A DNA stretch of 64,000 bases from assembly GCA_016214855.1 (NCBI GenBank), contig JACRMT010000004.1, forward strand, positions 434,001-498,000. Direction: 5' to 3'. The position numbers and the translations under genes are program-made. This stretch comes from Nitrospirota bacterium (GTDB lineage: Bacteria > Nitrospirota > Thermodesulfovibrionia > Thermodesulfovibrionales > UBA6898). Of this stretch, positions 29,437 to 38,704 are shown piece by piece. Positions within the stretch are counted from its first letter, which is position 1. Each line of letters starts with the position of its first letter. Below the pieces are notes generated by a model that did no database searches, was not told the DNA's origin, and worked only from the letters and a program-made list of their open reading frames with translations.

Positions 29437-29862
29437 TCAATGGAAGGACAGGACCTTTAATCCTTCGATTTCTGCAGCCCGGCAGAGTGCATCATCTGTT
29501 GAAGAAAAAGCAACTGTGACACCCGGGCCAGCTGATTGAATAATTTTTACCGCGGATAAATGCATCGCCGCCAATCTGTTTAGCCGATGTTTTTTTATCA
29601 GCTGTCCTGAGTCAAGATCATTGAAGTCTACTACGGCAATGTCGGCCCAGTCGGTTGTAAAGGCCTCGTATATTCGTTTATATGCAGCAGAAGCTAAATC
29701 GCCATTTTTGTGGCGTTTATCAAGTGCTGCGACCACTTCGGCATATGCAACCCTGCAAGTTGCAATTATCTCGGCGTTAGCCGCCCACTGTCGCACAATA
29801 GCAGTCTGTTCGTCTTCAACATACAACTTAATAAGGCTGGTTGTCCCCAAATAGAGAATCAT
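29437..29862 (-). CDS. VapC-like PIN domain protein with lost catalytic acids
   Basis: 141 aa. The N terminus reads MILYLGTTSLIKLYV. In active PIN toxins this is L-D-T-S, so the first catalytic Asp is replaced by Gly. The second acidic position (usually R-x-x-D-A-x-H-L-A) is also altered to RLAAMHLS. A third acidic cluster (STDDALC) is intact. The antitoxin gene overlaps by four bases. I expect little or no ribonuclease activity; the pair may survive as an antitoxin-binding or regulatory unit. Confidence 0.85.
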   Translation of the reverse strand: MILYLGTTSLIKLYVEDEQTAIVRQWAANAEIIATCRVAYAEVVAALDKRHKNGDLASAAYKRIYEAFTTDWADIAVVDFNDLDSGQLIKKHRLNRLAAMHLSAVKIIQSAGPGVTVAFSSTDDALCRAAEIEGLKVLSFH

Positions 29863-30119
29863 TGCCTTTCCTCCAATATAGTCCCGGACAATGATTTACC
29901 CTTAACCTTGATACCTTCACATCCTTTGGGCCTTCCCCCGGACCACTGGGCTTGTCCATCTTTTACAAGGGATATCATGCAGCGTCTCTCCAGAGATACT
30001 GGGCTAATTACAGCAACCTCTATCCCGTGATCTGTTACGATCAAACTTTCTCCCTCTCGCACCTTGCTGATATAACTGCTAAGCTTATTTTTCAGTTCAC
30101 GAATGCCAGCGTGTTCCAT
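29859..30119 (-). CDS. Phd/YefM-type antitoxin
   Basis: 86 aa, beginning MEHAGIRELKNKLSSYISKVREGESLIVTDHGIEVAVISP, the usual Phd/YefM DNA-binding half. The C-terminal half would wrap the toxin. It overlaps the PIN-domain gene by four bases. A 10-bp palindrome lies 23 bases upstream. Confidence 0.9.
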   Translation of the reverse strand: MEHAGIRELKNKLSSYISKVREGESLIVTDHGIEVAVISPVSLERRCMISLVKDGQAQWSGGRPKGCEGIKVKGKSLSGTILEERQ

Positions 30120-30141
30120 TGAATCCTCTCTATTACAGTAT

Positions 30142-30151
30142 TGTAGCTACA
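30142..30151. promoter_or_regulatory. Candidate toxin–antitoxin operator
   Basis: TGTAGCTACA is a perfect palindrome just upstream of the Phd-type antitoxin gene, where such antitoxins repress their own operon. Position and symmetry only. Confidence 0.35.
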
Positions 30152-30353
30152 TTATAACTACTTTGTTGCTTTTTCTCAATTCTTTTGTAGTATCATAATA
30201 ATTATGAATCAATTGATTTTTAGTTTAGATATTCTGGCTATCTATTAGGATGTCCTGACGGAAAAATGACGAGTCATTATGCTAATCCGCCGTAGGGCGA
30301 TCATTCTATCAATTAAGAGCAGAATCTCAATCCCAATCAACCTGGAGGAAAGC

Positions 30354-30917
30354 ATGAAAAAAATATTAGTCCTTATCGTCATCTCACTTCTCATAATTGC
30401 TGGATGTAGTCACAAAGCAACAACCAAACCTGACGGGCAGGAGAATTTAGCAGACAAGCAGTATCAGAAATCTGATGTTAGCGACCTAAAAAAGACTGAA
30501 AAGATACCTGCCATACCTGTTGAATCGATAGATTCCAAAAACAATGCGTCGACTAAGGCCACTGTCCAGGACAACATGTTCTCTGATCTTCTGTTTGACT
30601 ACGATAAATATGATGTTAGGGATACATTCAAGCCGACACTCCGTAGCGTGACGGATTTTCTGTCAAAGTATCCTGAAGCCAGGATATCCATTGAAGGCCA
30701 TTGTGATGAAAGAGGGACTAATGAATATAATCTTGCTCTTGGTGACCGAAGGGCAAAGGCAGTCAAAGACTATTTGGTATCCATGGGTGTACCCACAAAA
30801 AAGCTTGATACTATCAGTTACGGTGAGGAACGCCCCCTGTGCAAAGAGATTACCGAGGAGTGCTGGGCAAAGAACAGACGGGCCCATTTTGTTGTTTTGA
30901 GCTCGGGAGCTAAGTAA
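30354..30917 (+). CDS. pal: Peptidoglycan-associated lipoprotein (OmpA/Pal family)
   Basis: 187 aa from the ATG at 30354, preceded by TGGAGGAAAG. Lipobox LLIIAGC (Cys 17). The C-terminal OmpA-like domain (about 75-187) has IEGHCDERGTNEYNLALGDRRA, which binds peptidoglycan. Outer-membrane anchor of the Tol-Pal type, though the tol genes are not nearby. It precedes the copper ATPase gene by 12 bases in the same reading frame. Confidence 0.9.
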   Translation: MKKILVLIVISLLIIAGCSHKATTKPDGQENLADKQYQKSDVSDLKKTEKIPAIPVESIDSKNNASTKATVQDNMFSDLLFDYDKYDVRDTFKPTLRSVTDFLSKYPEARISIEGHCDERGTNEYNLALGDRRAKAVKDYLVSMGVPTKKLDTISYGEERPLCKEITEECWAKNRRAHFVVLSSGAK

Positions 30918-30929
30918 AGAGATTATTCT

Positions 30930-33152
30930 GTGTTTACCTGTCCCATGCATCCAGAAGTCAGACTGGCAAGTCCTGGTGCCTGTCCCAAATGCGGAATGGC
31001 TCTTGAGCCTTTGAATCCTTCTGCTGGCGTGACCAAGACCGAATGGACGTGTCCGATGCATCCGGAAATCATTCGCGAAGCGCCCGGAAGTTGTCCTATC
31101 TGCGGAATGGCGCTGGAGCCAAAAACGATAACCTCAGAAGAAGGGGATAGTCCGGAACTTATCGATATGACGCGGCGGTTTAAGGTCAGTGTTGTGCTTA
31201 CTATTCCCTTGGTCATGATCGCCATGCGCCATCTCATCCCTGGTCTCTCAGCCATAGACAATCTCCTCTCGCCGGCACTTATGAAATGGCTGGAACTTGT
31301 TCTTGCGACGCCGGTGGTACTCTGGGGAGCATGGCCGTTCTTTGTCAGGGGCTGGCAGTCGGTCGTCACCTGGAACCCGAACATGTTCACCCTGATCGGG
31401 CTCGGCGTCGGCGTTGCTTACATATATAGCATTGTGGCTGCTTTGTTTCCCGGACTCTTCCCGAAGTCGGTTCGTGGTGAAAGCGGTGAAGTTGGTATGT
31501 ATTTCGAGGCTGCCGCTGTCATCGTCACGCTTGTACTGCTCGGCCAAGTGATGGAACTCAGGGCGAGAACACGGACAGGCGCAGCGATTAAGGCCCTCCT
31601 CGGCCTTGCCCCGAAGACCGCCCGCAGGATTACTGACGGCAATGAAGAGGATGTTCCTCTTGATCAAATTAAGCCGGAGGATCTACTGCGTGTCAGGCCC
31701 GGTGAAAAGATTCCTGTTGATGGCACTGTCACTGAAGGAGCTAGCAGCGTGAATGAATCCATGATCTCCGGTGAGCCGATTCCGGTTATGAAGCAGTCCG
31801 GTGACCGGGTGATCGGCGCAACCGTAAACGGAACAGGAACGCTGATAATGAAGGCAGAAAAGGTCGGGGCCGAGACACTTCTGGCCCAGATTGTCAATAT
31901 GGTGGCTGAGGCTCAGAGGAGCCGTGCGCCGATCCAGAAATTGGCGGACACCGTTGCTGGCTATTTTGTCCAGATCGTAGTGAGCATCGCGATTCTCACC
32001 TTTGTGGTCTGGGCATGGCTCGGGCCTGAGCCGCGTATGGCCTATGCCCTCGTCAACGCAGTTGCAGTGCTGATTATCGCCTGCCCCTGCGCCCTTGGTC
32101 TGGCAACGCCGATGTCGATCATGGTTGCTATGGGCAAGGGGGCAACGGGAGGAGTGCTATTTAAGAACGCAGAAGCGATAGAGGTAATGAAGACAGTTGA
32201 TACCCTTGTCACGGACAAGACCGGCACGCTCACCGAAGGCAAGCCGAAGTTGGTCAGTGTCCTCCCTGCGTCTGGTTTTGACGAGGAGACGCTTCTTCAC
32301 TTGACTGCAAGCATCGAGATGGGGAGCGAGCACCCGCTGGCTGCAGCGATCATTGCCGGCACAAAGATAAAGAATATTTCTCCCTCAAAGGTTGAGTATT
32401 TTGAATCGCTCACCGGCCGCGGGGTAACAGGTCTGATAGAAGGGAGAAAAGTCGCTCTCGGAAACCGCACGCTCTTTGATGAACTAGGCGTCTCACCAGG
32501 CGAACTCCGGGACAAGGCGGAGGCCATGCGCAAGGAGGGGCAAACCGTCATGTTCGTCGCAGTGGATGGAAAGGCCGCAGGGCTTCTTGGTGTGGCAGAC
32601 CCGATCAAGGCAACAACTGCCGAAGCTATCGAGAAGCTTCATCAGGAAGGAATAAGGGTGGTTATGCTCACGGGTGACAGCAGGACAACTGCTGAAGCTG
32701 TTGGGAAAAAGCTCGGTATCGACGAAGTGATCGCCGAGATCCTGCCCGACCAGAAGGCAGAGATTGTGAAAAAGCTCCAGGCTGAGGGAAAGATTGTAGC
32801 CATGGCTGGAGACGGTATCAATGACGCTCCAGCCCTTGCCCAAGCTCATGTCGGGATCGCGATGGGGACCGGAACTGATGTGGCGATGCAGAGCGCTGGG
32901 GTGACCCTGGTGAAAGGCGATCTCAGAGGAATAGTACGGGCGCGAAGATTGAGCAGGGCCACTATGCGCAATATCAAGCAGAACCTCTTCTGGGCCTTTG
33001 CCTACAACGCCCTCGGTGTTCCTATCGCCGCAGGAGTTCTCTACCCTTTTGTCGGTATTCTCCTAAGTCCGATATTCGCAGCTGCAGCGATGAGCTTCAG
33101 TTCCGTGTCGGTCGTAATCAATGCCCTGCGGTTGAGGCGGGCGAAACTGTGA
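30930..33152 (+). CDS. copA: Copper-translocating P1B-type ATPase
   Basis: 740 aa, started at GTG 30930. Two N-terminal heavy-metal-binding domains of the CPMHPE..CPxCGMxLEP type (about 3-27 and 35-59) replace the usual HMA domains. Then come eight membrane helices, the transport motif [11 protein letters not shown] (CPC), the phosphorylation site [11 protein letters not shown], the HP motif SEHPLAAA, and [11 protein letters not shown]. It exports Cu+ from the cytoplasm. Translation is probably coupled to pal, since no strong ribosome-binding site is seen. Confidence 0.95.
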   Translation: MFTCPMHPEVRLASPGACPKCGMALEPLNPSAGVTKTEWTCPMHPEIIREAPGSCPICGMALEPKTITSEEGDSPELIDMTRRFKVSVVLTIPLVMIAMRHLIPGLSAIDNLLSPALMKWLELVLATPVVLWGAWPFFVRGWQSVVTWNPNMFTLIGLGVGVAYIYSIVAALFPGLFPKSVRGESGEVGMYFEAAAVIVTLVLLGQVMELRARTRTGAAIKALLGLAPKTARRITDGNEEDVPLDQIKPEDLLRVRPGEKIPVDGTVTEGASSVNESMISGEPIPVMKQSGDRVIGATVNGTGTLIMKAEKVGAETLLAQIVNMVAEAQRSRAPIQKLADTVAGYFVQIVVSIAILTFVVWAWLGPEPRMAYALVNAVAVLIIACPCALGLATPMSIMVAMGKGATGGVLFKNAEAIEVMKTVDTLVTDKTGTLTEGKPKLVSVLPASGFDEETLLHLTASIEMGSEHPLAAAIIAGTKIKNISPSKVEYFESLTGRGVTGLIEGRKVALGNRTLFDELGVSPGELRDKAEAMRKEGQTVMFVAVDGKAAGLLGVADPIKATTAEAIEKLHQEGIRVVMLTGDSRTTAEAVGKKLGIDEVIAEILPDQKAEIVKKLQAEGKIVAMAGDGINDAPALAQAHVGIAMGTGTDVAMQSAGVTLVKGDLRGIVRARRLSRATMRNIKQNLFWAFAYNALGVPIAAGVLYPFVGILLSPIFAAAAMSFSSVSVVINALRLRRAKL

Positions 33153-33226
33153 ATCAGCTCTGATGTTCATTATTTATTCAATATTAAGTTTTATTATGAA
33201 GCTATAGATTAAGGAGGTGAGAACCT

Positions 33227-33634
33227 ATGAAGATATCAGGACTGAGATTTCTTGTTTTACCGTTTATTCTTGTATGTTTTGCTGTCGGCGTTGAGGCGGC
33301 TCAGAAGCAAAGTGCGGTTGCAAAGGACGAATCTCTGCGCAAGGGTGAGACAAGGGTAACGCTGGCCCCGGAACTATTTAACGACGCCCGCGTGAAAGAG
33401 GCTTACAGAGTTGCAAAAGAAATACCGTGGGTGTTGGACAGTATCTACTGTTTCTGCATGTGCAAGGAATCTCCGACGTTCAGGCATAAGAGCCTGTTAA
33501 GTTGCTACGTTGACAACCATGCTTCTGTCTGAGATATCTGTCTCGGGGAGGCCCTGCGGGCCTTCGAGCTTTACAAAAAAGGATACTCAGTGAAACAGAT
33601 CCGGGATACGGTAGAAAAGGAATTTAAAAGATAA
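33227..33634 (+). CDS. CYCXC family selenoprotein, in-frame TGA read as Sec
   Basis: 135 aa with Sec at position 102 (TGA at 33530-33532). Signal peptide 1-25. The family motif YCFCMC lies at about 77-82, followed by HKSLLSCYVDNHASV-Sec-DIC. Relatives have Cys in GCDIC at this position, and the family is known to include selenoproteins. After the TGA the frame stays open for 33 codons of family-like sequence (ALRAFELYKKGYSVKQIRDT) to TAA at 33634. A standard gene caller would stop at 33532 and lose the C-terminal third. Ribosome-binding site AAGGAGGTGAG. It lies between copA and FMN/NapH-type genes, suggesting copper or redox work in the envelope. Confidence 0.9.
33542..33568 (+). promoter_or_regulatory. 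Candidate bacterial SECIS hairpin
   Basis: Begins nine bases after the TGA. The outer CTCG/CGAG and inner AGGCCC/GGGCCT arms pair around a TGC loop, with a GGG bulge on the left. Distance and stability fit a bacterial SECIS, but the loop is small. Confidence 0.55.
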
Positions 33635-33652
33635 GGAGACAAGAGTAGTATC

Positions 33653-34216
33653 ATGAATAAGTTTGTCGCAATAGTGGTGCTAGTCCTCGGTTTTGTGGTT
33701 ATCGGTTCTGCCGCGTTCGGACATGATCTTGTCTGGCCAGGTGAAAAGCTCAAGGCATTATTCCCACAGGCTGAATCATTTGAGCAGAAGAACCTATATG
33801 TCTCTGATGCGCAACGTGCGAATATCGAGAAGGCATTGGGAATAAAGCTTCCTGAAGAGGACCTGAAACCCTCGATATATTTCGCGATTGTGAAAAACAC
33901 TCCTGATGCTCCCCCGCGTAAAGCGGGAGCTTTGTTGTTTATTGACGCCCATGGCGATGGCGGGAAAATTGAAGTCGGTTTGGTAGTAAGCGGCAAGGGT
34001 GACCTAATGAAGGTGCTGATCTTTGAAAACAAGGAGTCCTCGAAGATTACTCAGCAGGCTTTCCTTAAGCAGTTCGAGGGAAAGAAGGCAACTGACCATT
34101 TCAAGGTAGACTCTGACATTACCGCCCCAGCAGGGACAGATAAGTCTGCTCAGGCTATTGCCTCAGGAGTCCGGAGAGGTATGCTCATCATTAATGAGCT
34201 TTTCAAAAAGAAATGA
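33653..34216 (+). CDS. FMN-binding-domain-like exported protein
   Basis: 187 aa with signal peptide 1-23. The sequence runs ALFPQAESF...YFAIV...KAGALLFIDAHGDGGKIEVGLVVSGKGDLMKVLIFENKE, like the RnfG/NqrC/NosR FMN-binding domain. At the place of the flavinylated S/T-G-A-T motif it has APAGTDKSAQAIASGVRRGM, so covalent flavin attachment is uncertain. It overlaps the NapH-like gene by four bases, so flavin-to-Fe-S electron transfer is a reasonable guess. Confidence 0.65.
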   Translation: MNKFVAIVVLVLGFVVIGSAAFGHDLVWPGEKLKALFPQAESFEQKNLYVSDAQRANIEKALGIKLPEEDLKPSIYFAIVKNTPDAPPRKAGALLFIDAHGDGGKIEVGLVVSGKGDLMKVLIFENKESSKITQQAFLKQFEGKKATDHFKVDSDITAPAGTDKSAQAIASGVRRGMLIINELFKKK

Positions 34217-36321
34217 AAAAAATCGTTGCAGTAATCATTTTCTGCTTATTTGCCGCTGGAAGTAACGCCATTGGCAGCGAAGGCCACGGGACCTCATCCG
34301 GTCAGCAGGAATTCCGTATTGACAAGGCCAAGGCAAGACTATCGATAGTGCCTGAATCGTTTGTGTCCGGCAAGACCCCGGAAGTAGTTATCGAATTGAC
34401 GGATGTCATGAGCGGAAACCCAATGCTTGATGCCGGCATATACATATTTCTTGAAAAGGCATCCGGCCAACCGCCTCACTCCGGACACAACATGAGTGAC
34501 ATGTCAGTTGCCGGTCCCGCACCCAGCCAGCTGTCTCATGCCGGCCATGACATGAATGCGATGACGAAAGGCAGCACCTCGTCAGAAGCAGGTCTGGATT
34601 TTGGAGAATCTGCACAGTCAGACATGTCAGTGGATCTTTCCACGTTTGTGAAAGCCGAACCACAACAGAAGGCAGGCAGTTATGCTGCTGTATATCCCAT
34701 ACTGGAAAAGGGTGACTATACCTACACCATAGCAATAACATCTCTTGGCGGGAAGAAGTTTAAAGAACCTCTTGTCTATGGCGGTACACTGCCCTATCAT
34801 GAGGCTTCAAAGGCAGCTTTTTACAGAATGGCAGCGGTCATGTCTCTGATCCTTTTTTGCGGTATCGCAGCGGTCTGGATCATCGCCCAGCGGAAGGCCG
34901 CAAAAATCAGCGCAGGCCAGAAGCTTAATATCCTCGATATTCCCTGGATCAAAAAGTTTTTCAAATCTGCCTGGTTTCAGCCAGTATTCCAGATTCCCGT
35001 ATTACTGTTCTTTATTCTGATTATCATAGCCGGTCTTTTTGATATCCAGCAGGGCGACAGGAACATCGCCACGATTCTTATGTGGACGATCTGGTGGGCG
35101 GCCATCATCTTTACCTTTGTATTTGTCGGGAGAGTATGGTGCATGATGTGTCCCTTTGGTGCCATCCAGGACTGGCTGGGGCGCCTGTTCAGCCTTAATC
35201 GGGACTTTCCGAAACCGGTAAGAAACATATGGCTGTCGAGCTTCATTTTCTTTGGCCTCACCTGGTGGGATAGCTTTAGTGGTATTGTAAATAAGCCTTC
35301 TCTTACAGCCTTTCTTCTTCTTGGATTCTTTGGTGTCGCCATGTCCATGTCTGTTGTATTCAAGGGCCGTTCTTTCTGCCGATATGTCTGCCCTATTGGA
35401 GGTCTGATCGGACTTTATTCGATGTTCAGCCCAGTGGAGCTCAGAAACCGCTGCATGGATGTCTGCAGAGAGCACAAGGTTAAGGAATGCATCAAGGGGA
35501 CAGACAAATCAAATCCCTGTCCCATGTTTGTGACACCCATGACGCTCGACAGGAACAACTATTGCAACTTCTGCAGCGAATGCGTCAAGTCATGTTCTCA
35601 GGATAATATCGTCATCAGGTTCAGAAGTTTTGCAAAGGACCTCTGGATTTCGTCTAAGGGATACATTGACGAGGCATTTCTTGCGCTGGTACTTGTGGGA
35701 ATGACCATCATTGTGACCGGGGAAATGATAGAACCCTGGCACCACTGGATGGATGTTGTCAGCAAAATGCTGCCTTTTGACACTCTTGGGATAACCTCTC
35801 ATATCATAAGGGAAAAGGCCACTTTTCTTGTGGTGATGACTACCGGTTCGCTTTTTATCCCACTATTGCTGCTCGGACTGACCTCACTGATTGTCAGGAA
35901 GACAACAGGGCCGGATTCTCCTCTTGGTCTGAAGGATGCGGTTATTCAATTCGCGTATATGTTTATCCCTGTCGGATTATCCATGCACCTCGCCCATAAT
36001 ATCTCCCATATGTTCAAGGAGGGGCCCGGTATCATTCCTGCCTTTCAAAGGCTCGCCAATGAATACACAGGACTGAATCTCGGAACACCCGATTGGAATG
36101 TAACGCCATTGATGGGTAATGAGGCCATATTCTGGCTGCAGATGCTTATTTTGGCGATTCTCAATATATTTTCGCTGTACGCCGGATATCGGATAGCAGT
36201 CAGATACTATGGAGATAAGGCTCTGCGTGCTTTTATCCCAATGGCAGCGCTGGCTGTTTTCTTCATGCTCATAAATACTTTTATCCTTGGCCAGCCTATG
36301 GCCATGCGACACACACATTGA
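34213..36321 (+). CDS. Met/His-rich YtkA-like and NapH-like Fe-S membrane protein
   Basis: 702 aa. Signal peptide 1-22. The periplasmic N-terminal part (about 25-200) is a YtkA-like beta domain interrupted by repeated HSGHNMSDMS and SHAGHDMNAM stretches, typical copper-binding residues. One membrane segment (about 213-232) and a NapH/NosR-like core with four or more helices follow (about 255-700). The Fe-S signatures are CMMCPFGA (about 311), CRYVCPIGG (about 392) and the ferredoxin-like CNFCSECVKSCSQDNI (about 450). It is likely to pass electrons through the membrane in connection with copper. The fusion of a Met/His-rich YtkA-type domain to a NapH core is unusual. Confidence 0.8.
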   Translation: MKKIVAVIIFCLFAAGSNAIGSEGHGTSSGQQEFRIDKAKARLSIVPESFVSGKTPEVVIELTDVMSGNPMLDAGIYIFLEKASGQPPHSGHNMSDMSVAGPAPSQLSHAGHDMNAMTKGSTSSEAGLDFGESAQSDMSVDLSTFVKAEPQQKAGSYAAVYPILEKGDYTYTIAITSLGGKKFKEPLVYGGTLPYHEASKAAFYRMAAVMSLILFCGIAAVWIIAQRKAAKISAGQKLNILDIPWIKKFFKSAWFQPVFQIPVLLFFILIIIAGLFDIQQGDRNIATILMWTIWWAAIIFTFVFVGRVWCMMCPFGAIQDWLGRLFSLNRDFPKPVRNIWLSSFIFFGLTWWDSFSGIVNKPSLTAFLLLGFFGVAMSMSVVFKGRSFCRYVCPIGGLIGLYSMFSPVELRNRCMDVCREHKVKECIKGTDKSNPCPMFVTPMTLDRNNYCNFCSECVKSCSQDNIVIRFRSFAKDLWISSKGYIDEAFLALVLVGMTIIVTGEMIEPWHHWMDVVSKMLPFDTLGITSHIIREKATFLVVMTTGSLFIPLLLLGLTSLIVRKTTGPDSPLGLKDAVIQFAYMFIPVGLSMHLAHNISHMFKEGPGIIPAFQRLANEYTGLNLGTPDWNVTPLMGNEAIFWLQMLILAILNIFSLYAGYRIAVRYYGDKALRAFIPMAALAVFFMLINTFILGQPMAMRHTH

Positions 36322-36328
36322 GGATTCC

Positions 36329-37177
36329 ATGAATGAATTGAATAAAATTACTGTTCTATCTGTGATCGCTCTGTTCTTTGTCATCTCCGCACCAGCATTT
36401 GCCGAGCTCGATCTTGAGCAGGAGGTCCTCATTATTCCTGACACTCATAATGAAAAACCTTATATATGGAAGGTCAACAGAAATCCGAAGGATTATGAGG
36501 TTGTTTTGGAGCATGACAATTTAGTAGCTGGTACAGATAATACCTTTGGGCTTGTTGTACGTCCACCATTAGGCGAGAAAATAAGCAATATACATGTCTT
36601 TATCGCCGACGAGGACCTGCATGACTATGCTCATATAAGGCCCGACAAGGATGTGACAGGGAAATATACTTTCAGATTTAATCCACATCTAACAGATAAT
36701 TACAAGGTAGAGATAGTCTTCGAAGCCAGTAACGGCTGGGTAAGTATAGGCAAGAATATCAAGGTGAAAGGAGATAAATCAGGACCGATCTCTGATACAA
36801 AGCCCGGTGATGAAGAGTATCATGTTACCGTTAAGGTCATCCCCAGGAAGATTTATACAAAGCATGTTTTCACGCTGCTCTATGACATTCAATACAGGGG
36901 TGAGCCCTTAAAAGACATTGATAAGGTCGACGGGTTTGACATGCAGGTGGCCACATGGGACGAAGACCTGAAAGAATTTGTCTATGCAACTCCAAAGCAG
37001 AATCTTGGCGGGCCGGAAGTGGCTGTTAGCATGGTCTTCATGAGGCCGGGGAAGCATGCTGCATTTGCTGAATTCAGGCATAAGGGAATAACAAGAAGGA
37101 TTGATCTGGTTGTAGAGGCTCTTGAAGAGCCGGCCGCAGGAGATGGATTCATTAATTCCATCAGACCCGCTGACTAA
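36329..37177 (+). CDS. Exported YtkA-like double-domain protein
   Basis: 282 aa from the ATG at 36329 (an upstream in-frame Met overlaps the previous gene). Signal peptide 1-22 (ends APAFAEL). Two beta-sandwich segments, about 55-150 and 165-265, each with HVF or KHVFTLLYDIQYRGEPL patterns. No Cys pair. Probably a periplasmic partner of the NapH-like protein, perhaps carrying metal. Function inferred only from location. Confidence 0.6.
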   Translation: MNELNKITVLSVIALFFVISAPAFAELDLEQEVLIIPDTHNEKPYIWKVNRNPKDYEVVLEHDNLVAGTDNTFGLVVRPPLGEKISNIHVFIADEDLHDYAHIRPDKDVTGKYTFRFNPHLTDNYKVEIVFEASNGWVSIGKNIKVKGDKSGPISDTKPGDEEYHVTVKVIPRKIYTKHVFTLLYDIQYRGEPLKDIDKVDGFDMQVATWDEDLKEFVYATPKQNLGGPEVAVSMVFMRPGKHAAFAEFRHKGITRRIDLVVEALEEPAAGDGFINSIRPAD

Positions 37178-37211
37178 GAATAACCGCAGACATACTATAA
37201 GGAGAAATGAG

Positions 37212-37646
37212 ATGAGCAGAATAATTATTATGGCAATTGCCCTTGCACTTGGAATAGCTTCTTTCAGTTCGGCTGAAGAAAGGCAGACGCCCAGAGAGCA
37301 TTGCAAAAGCAGGACATCTGATAGCGCTGCCAACCAGCAGCAAATGACAGGCCATGATCATAATATGCAGGGGAGCAACACGGCTGAGTTCAAGGGCAAG
37401 GAAATGACCGGCCATCTCGTGCCTATGACGCAGACAGTTTCTGATACAATGCGGCTGATCAGCCTGAAAATGACCGGGGAGATGACCTCTCAACAGATGA
37501 AACAAATTGCTGATGCTCTTGATGCTGTTTCGACATACACTCTCCGATTGTCAGATATCATGAACAATGGTGTTGCAAGCGAGACAGAACTTCATATGCT
37601 TCATCAGAATATTGACGATTTACTTACGAAATTGAAGGAAAAATGA
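37212..37646 (+). CDS. Small Met/His-rich exported helical protein
   Basis: 144 aa from the ATG at 37212, after AAGGAG. Signal peptide 1-20 (ends SSAEE). The mature protein has MTGHDHNMQG and MTGHLVPMTQ, then helices rich in Met. The pattern resembles small copper-binding periplasmic proteins. Last gene of the copper/redox cluster. Confidence 0.65.
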   Translation: MSRIIIMAIALALGIASFSSAEERQTPREHCKSRTSDSAANQQQMTGHDHNMQGSNTAEFKGKEMTGHLVPMTQTVSDTMRLISLKMTGEMTSQQMKQIADALDAVSTYTLRLSDIMNNGVASETELHMLHQNIDDLLTKLKEK

Positions 37647-37655
37647 TATCTAAAA

Positions 37656-37694
37656 ACAGCTCCAGACTCCCAAGAGGGGCATGTCTGGAGCTGT
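37656..37694. terminator. Strong hairpin after the copper/redox cluster
   Basis: Perfect 12-bp arms ACAGCTCCAGAC and GTCTGGAGCTGT around a 15-base loop. The A-run lies before the first arm, so a T-run would follow it only on the minus strand. It may protect the 3' end of the plus-strand message. Confidence 0.6.
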
Positions 37695-37853
37695 CGGCGC
37701 AACTACTGACATTAAAGTATATTCGGGCTTACCTTTCCGTCTGAGTTCAGTCCTTCTGAATGTTTTTTATTGTCTAATACAATGGGTTACTAACGAGCTG
37801 ACAATAAATCCAACCTAAAGAAGCACTCCATCACCTTGCCATGAAAAGATTAA

Positions 37854-38696
37854 ATGCAAATATTTCCTGCAGTTCTTATAATACAAATAATGAGGCTTAC
37901 CTTAATAATAACACTGGCTTGTCTTGTGAGCATCTTTCCATCAACAGGAATTTCTTCCGCCTCATCGTCAGACATAGGCTATCAGGGTACTCATATCCTC
38001 ACCCACGGGGCACTTGAAGACCTGGCAAAGGCTTTTGAGAAAAAATATGGTGTTCATGTTTATGTCAAAGGCGGTGGGTGCGCTGACGGAATTGCGGTTG
38101 TGGTTAAGGGCGAGCACGAGATGGGGGGACTATGCTGCCCTTTACCGCCTGAGAAGGCGAGGAAACTTAACCTGATCCAGCATAAGGTTGCGGTTGATAT
38201 CAAGGCGGTTATGCTGCATCCCAAGAACCCGCTGAACAACCTTACCCTAAAACAGGTAGCAGACATCCATAACGGCAGGATCACCAACTGGAAGCAGGTC
38301 GGCGGACAGGACAAACCGATTGCCCTGGTTTTCAGGGACCATTGCAGGGATATGGCGGAACCTGTAAGGGAAGTGTTAGGCATAAAAGGGCCAGTAGCAA
38401 AGAAAGCGATTATCGTAAAGACAGACAAAGAAGTTGTCGAATATGTTGAGAAGTTTCCAGGCGCGATAGGTATTGCTCCCAGGGTGTTCGCACAAGAGGC
38501 GAAGGTCAAGATTGTGAGCGTTGACAAGATCGCTGCCACTCCTGAAAATACTGAGAAAGGCTTGTATCCCCTGAAAGGTGACCTTTACATTATTACGAAG
38601 GGACAGCCGGATGGGCTCACAAAGAAATTCATGGACTTTGTCCTGAGCGCTGAAGGTCAAGCAATCATCGGCAAAAACTTTGCCAAAGCGAAATAA
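37854..38696 (+). CDS. PstS-like periplasmic binding protein
   Basis: 280 aa (an alternative ATG at 37890 gives 268). Signal segment about 10-38. The periplasmic-binding fold is visible: GTHILTHGALEDLAKAFEKKYGV, LKQVADIHNGRITNWKQVGG and a C-terminal LSAEGQAIIGKNFA. Unlike phosphate-binding PstS proteins it has a Cys-rich patch (GGGCADG, GGLCCPLPP, RDHCRDM), which could bind a metal. It is nine bases before the histidine kinase gene and probably supplies the signal to it. Confidence 0.8.
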   Translation: MQIFPAVLIIQIMRLTLIITLACLVSIFPSTGISSASSSDIGYQGTHILTHGALEDLAKAFEKKYGVHVYVKGGGCADGIAVVVKGEHEMGGLCCPLPPEKARKLNLIQHKVAVDIKAVMLHPKNPLNNLTLKQVADIHNGRITNWKQVGGQDKPIALVFRDHCRDMAEPVREVLGIKGPVAKKAIIVKTDKEVVEYVEKFPGAIGIAPRVFAQEAKVKIVSVDKIAATPENTEKGLYPLKGDLYIITKGQPDGLTKKFMDFVLSAEGQAIIGKNFAKAK

Positions 38697-38704
38697 AGGA
38701 TTTA

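Noticed and set aside
34213-36321. NosR of a nitrous oxide reductase cluster
   Set aside because: No nosZ, nosD or nosL is present, and the N-terminal part is YtkA-like with Met/His stretches rather than the NosR FMN domain.
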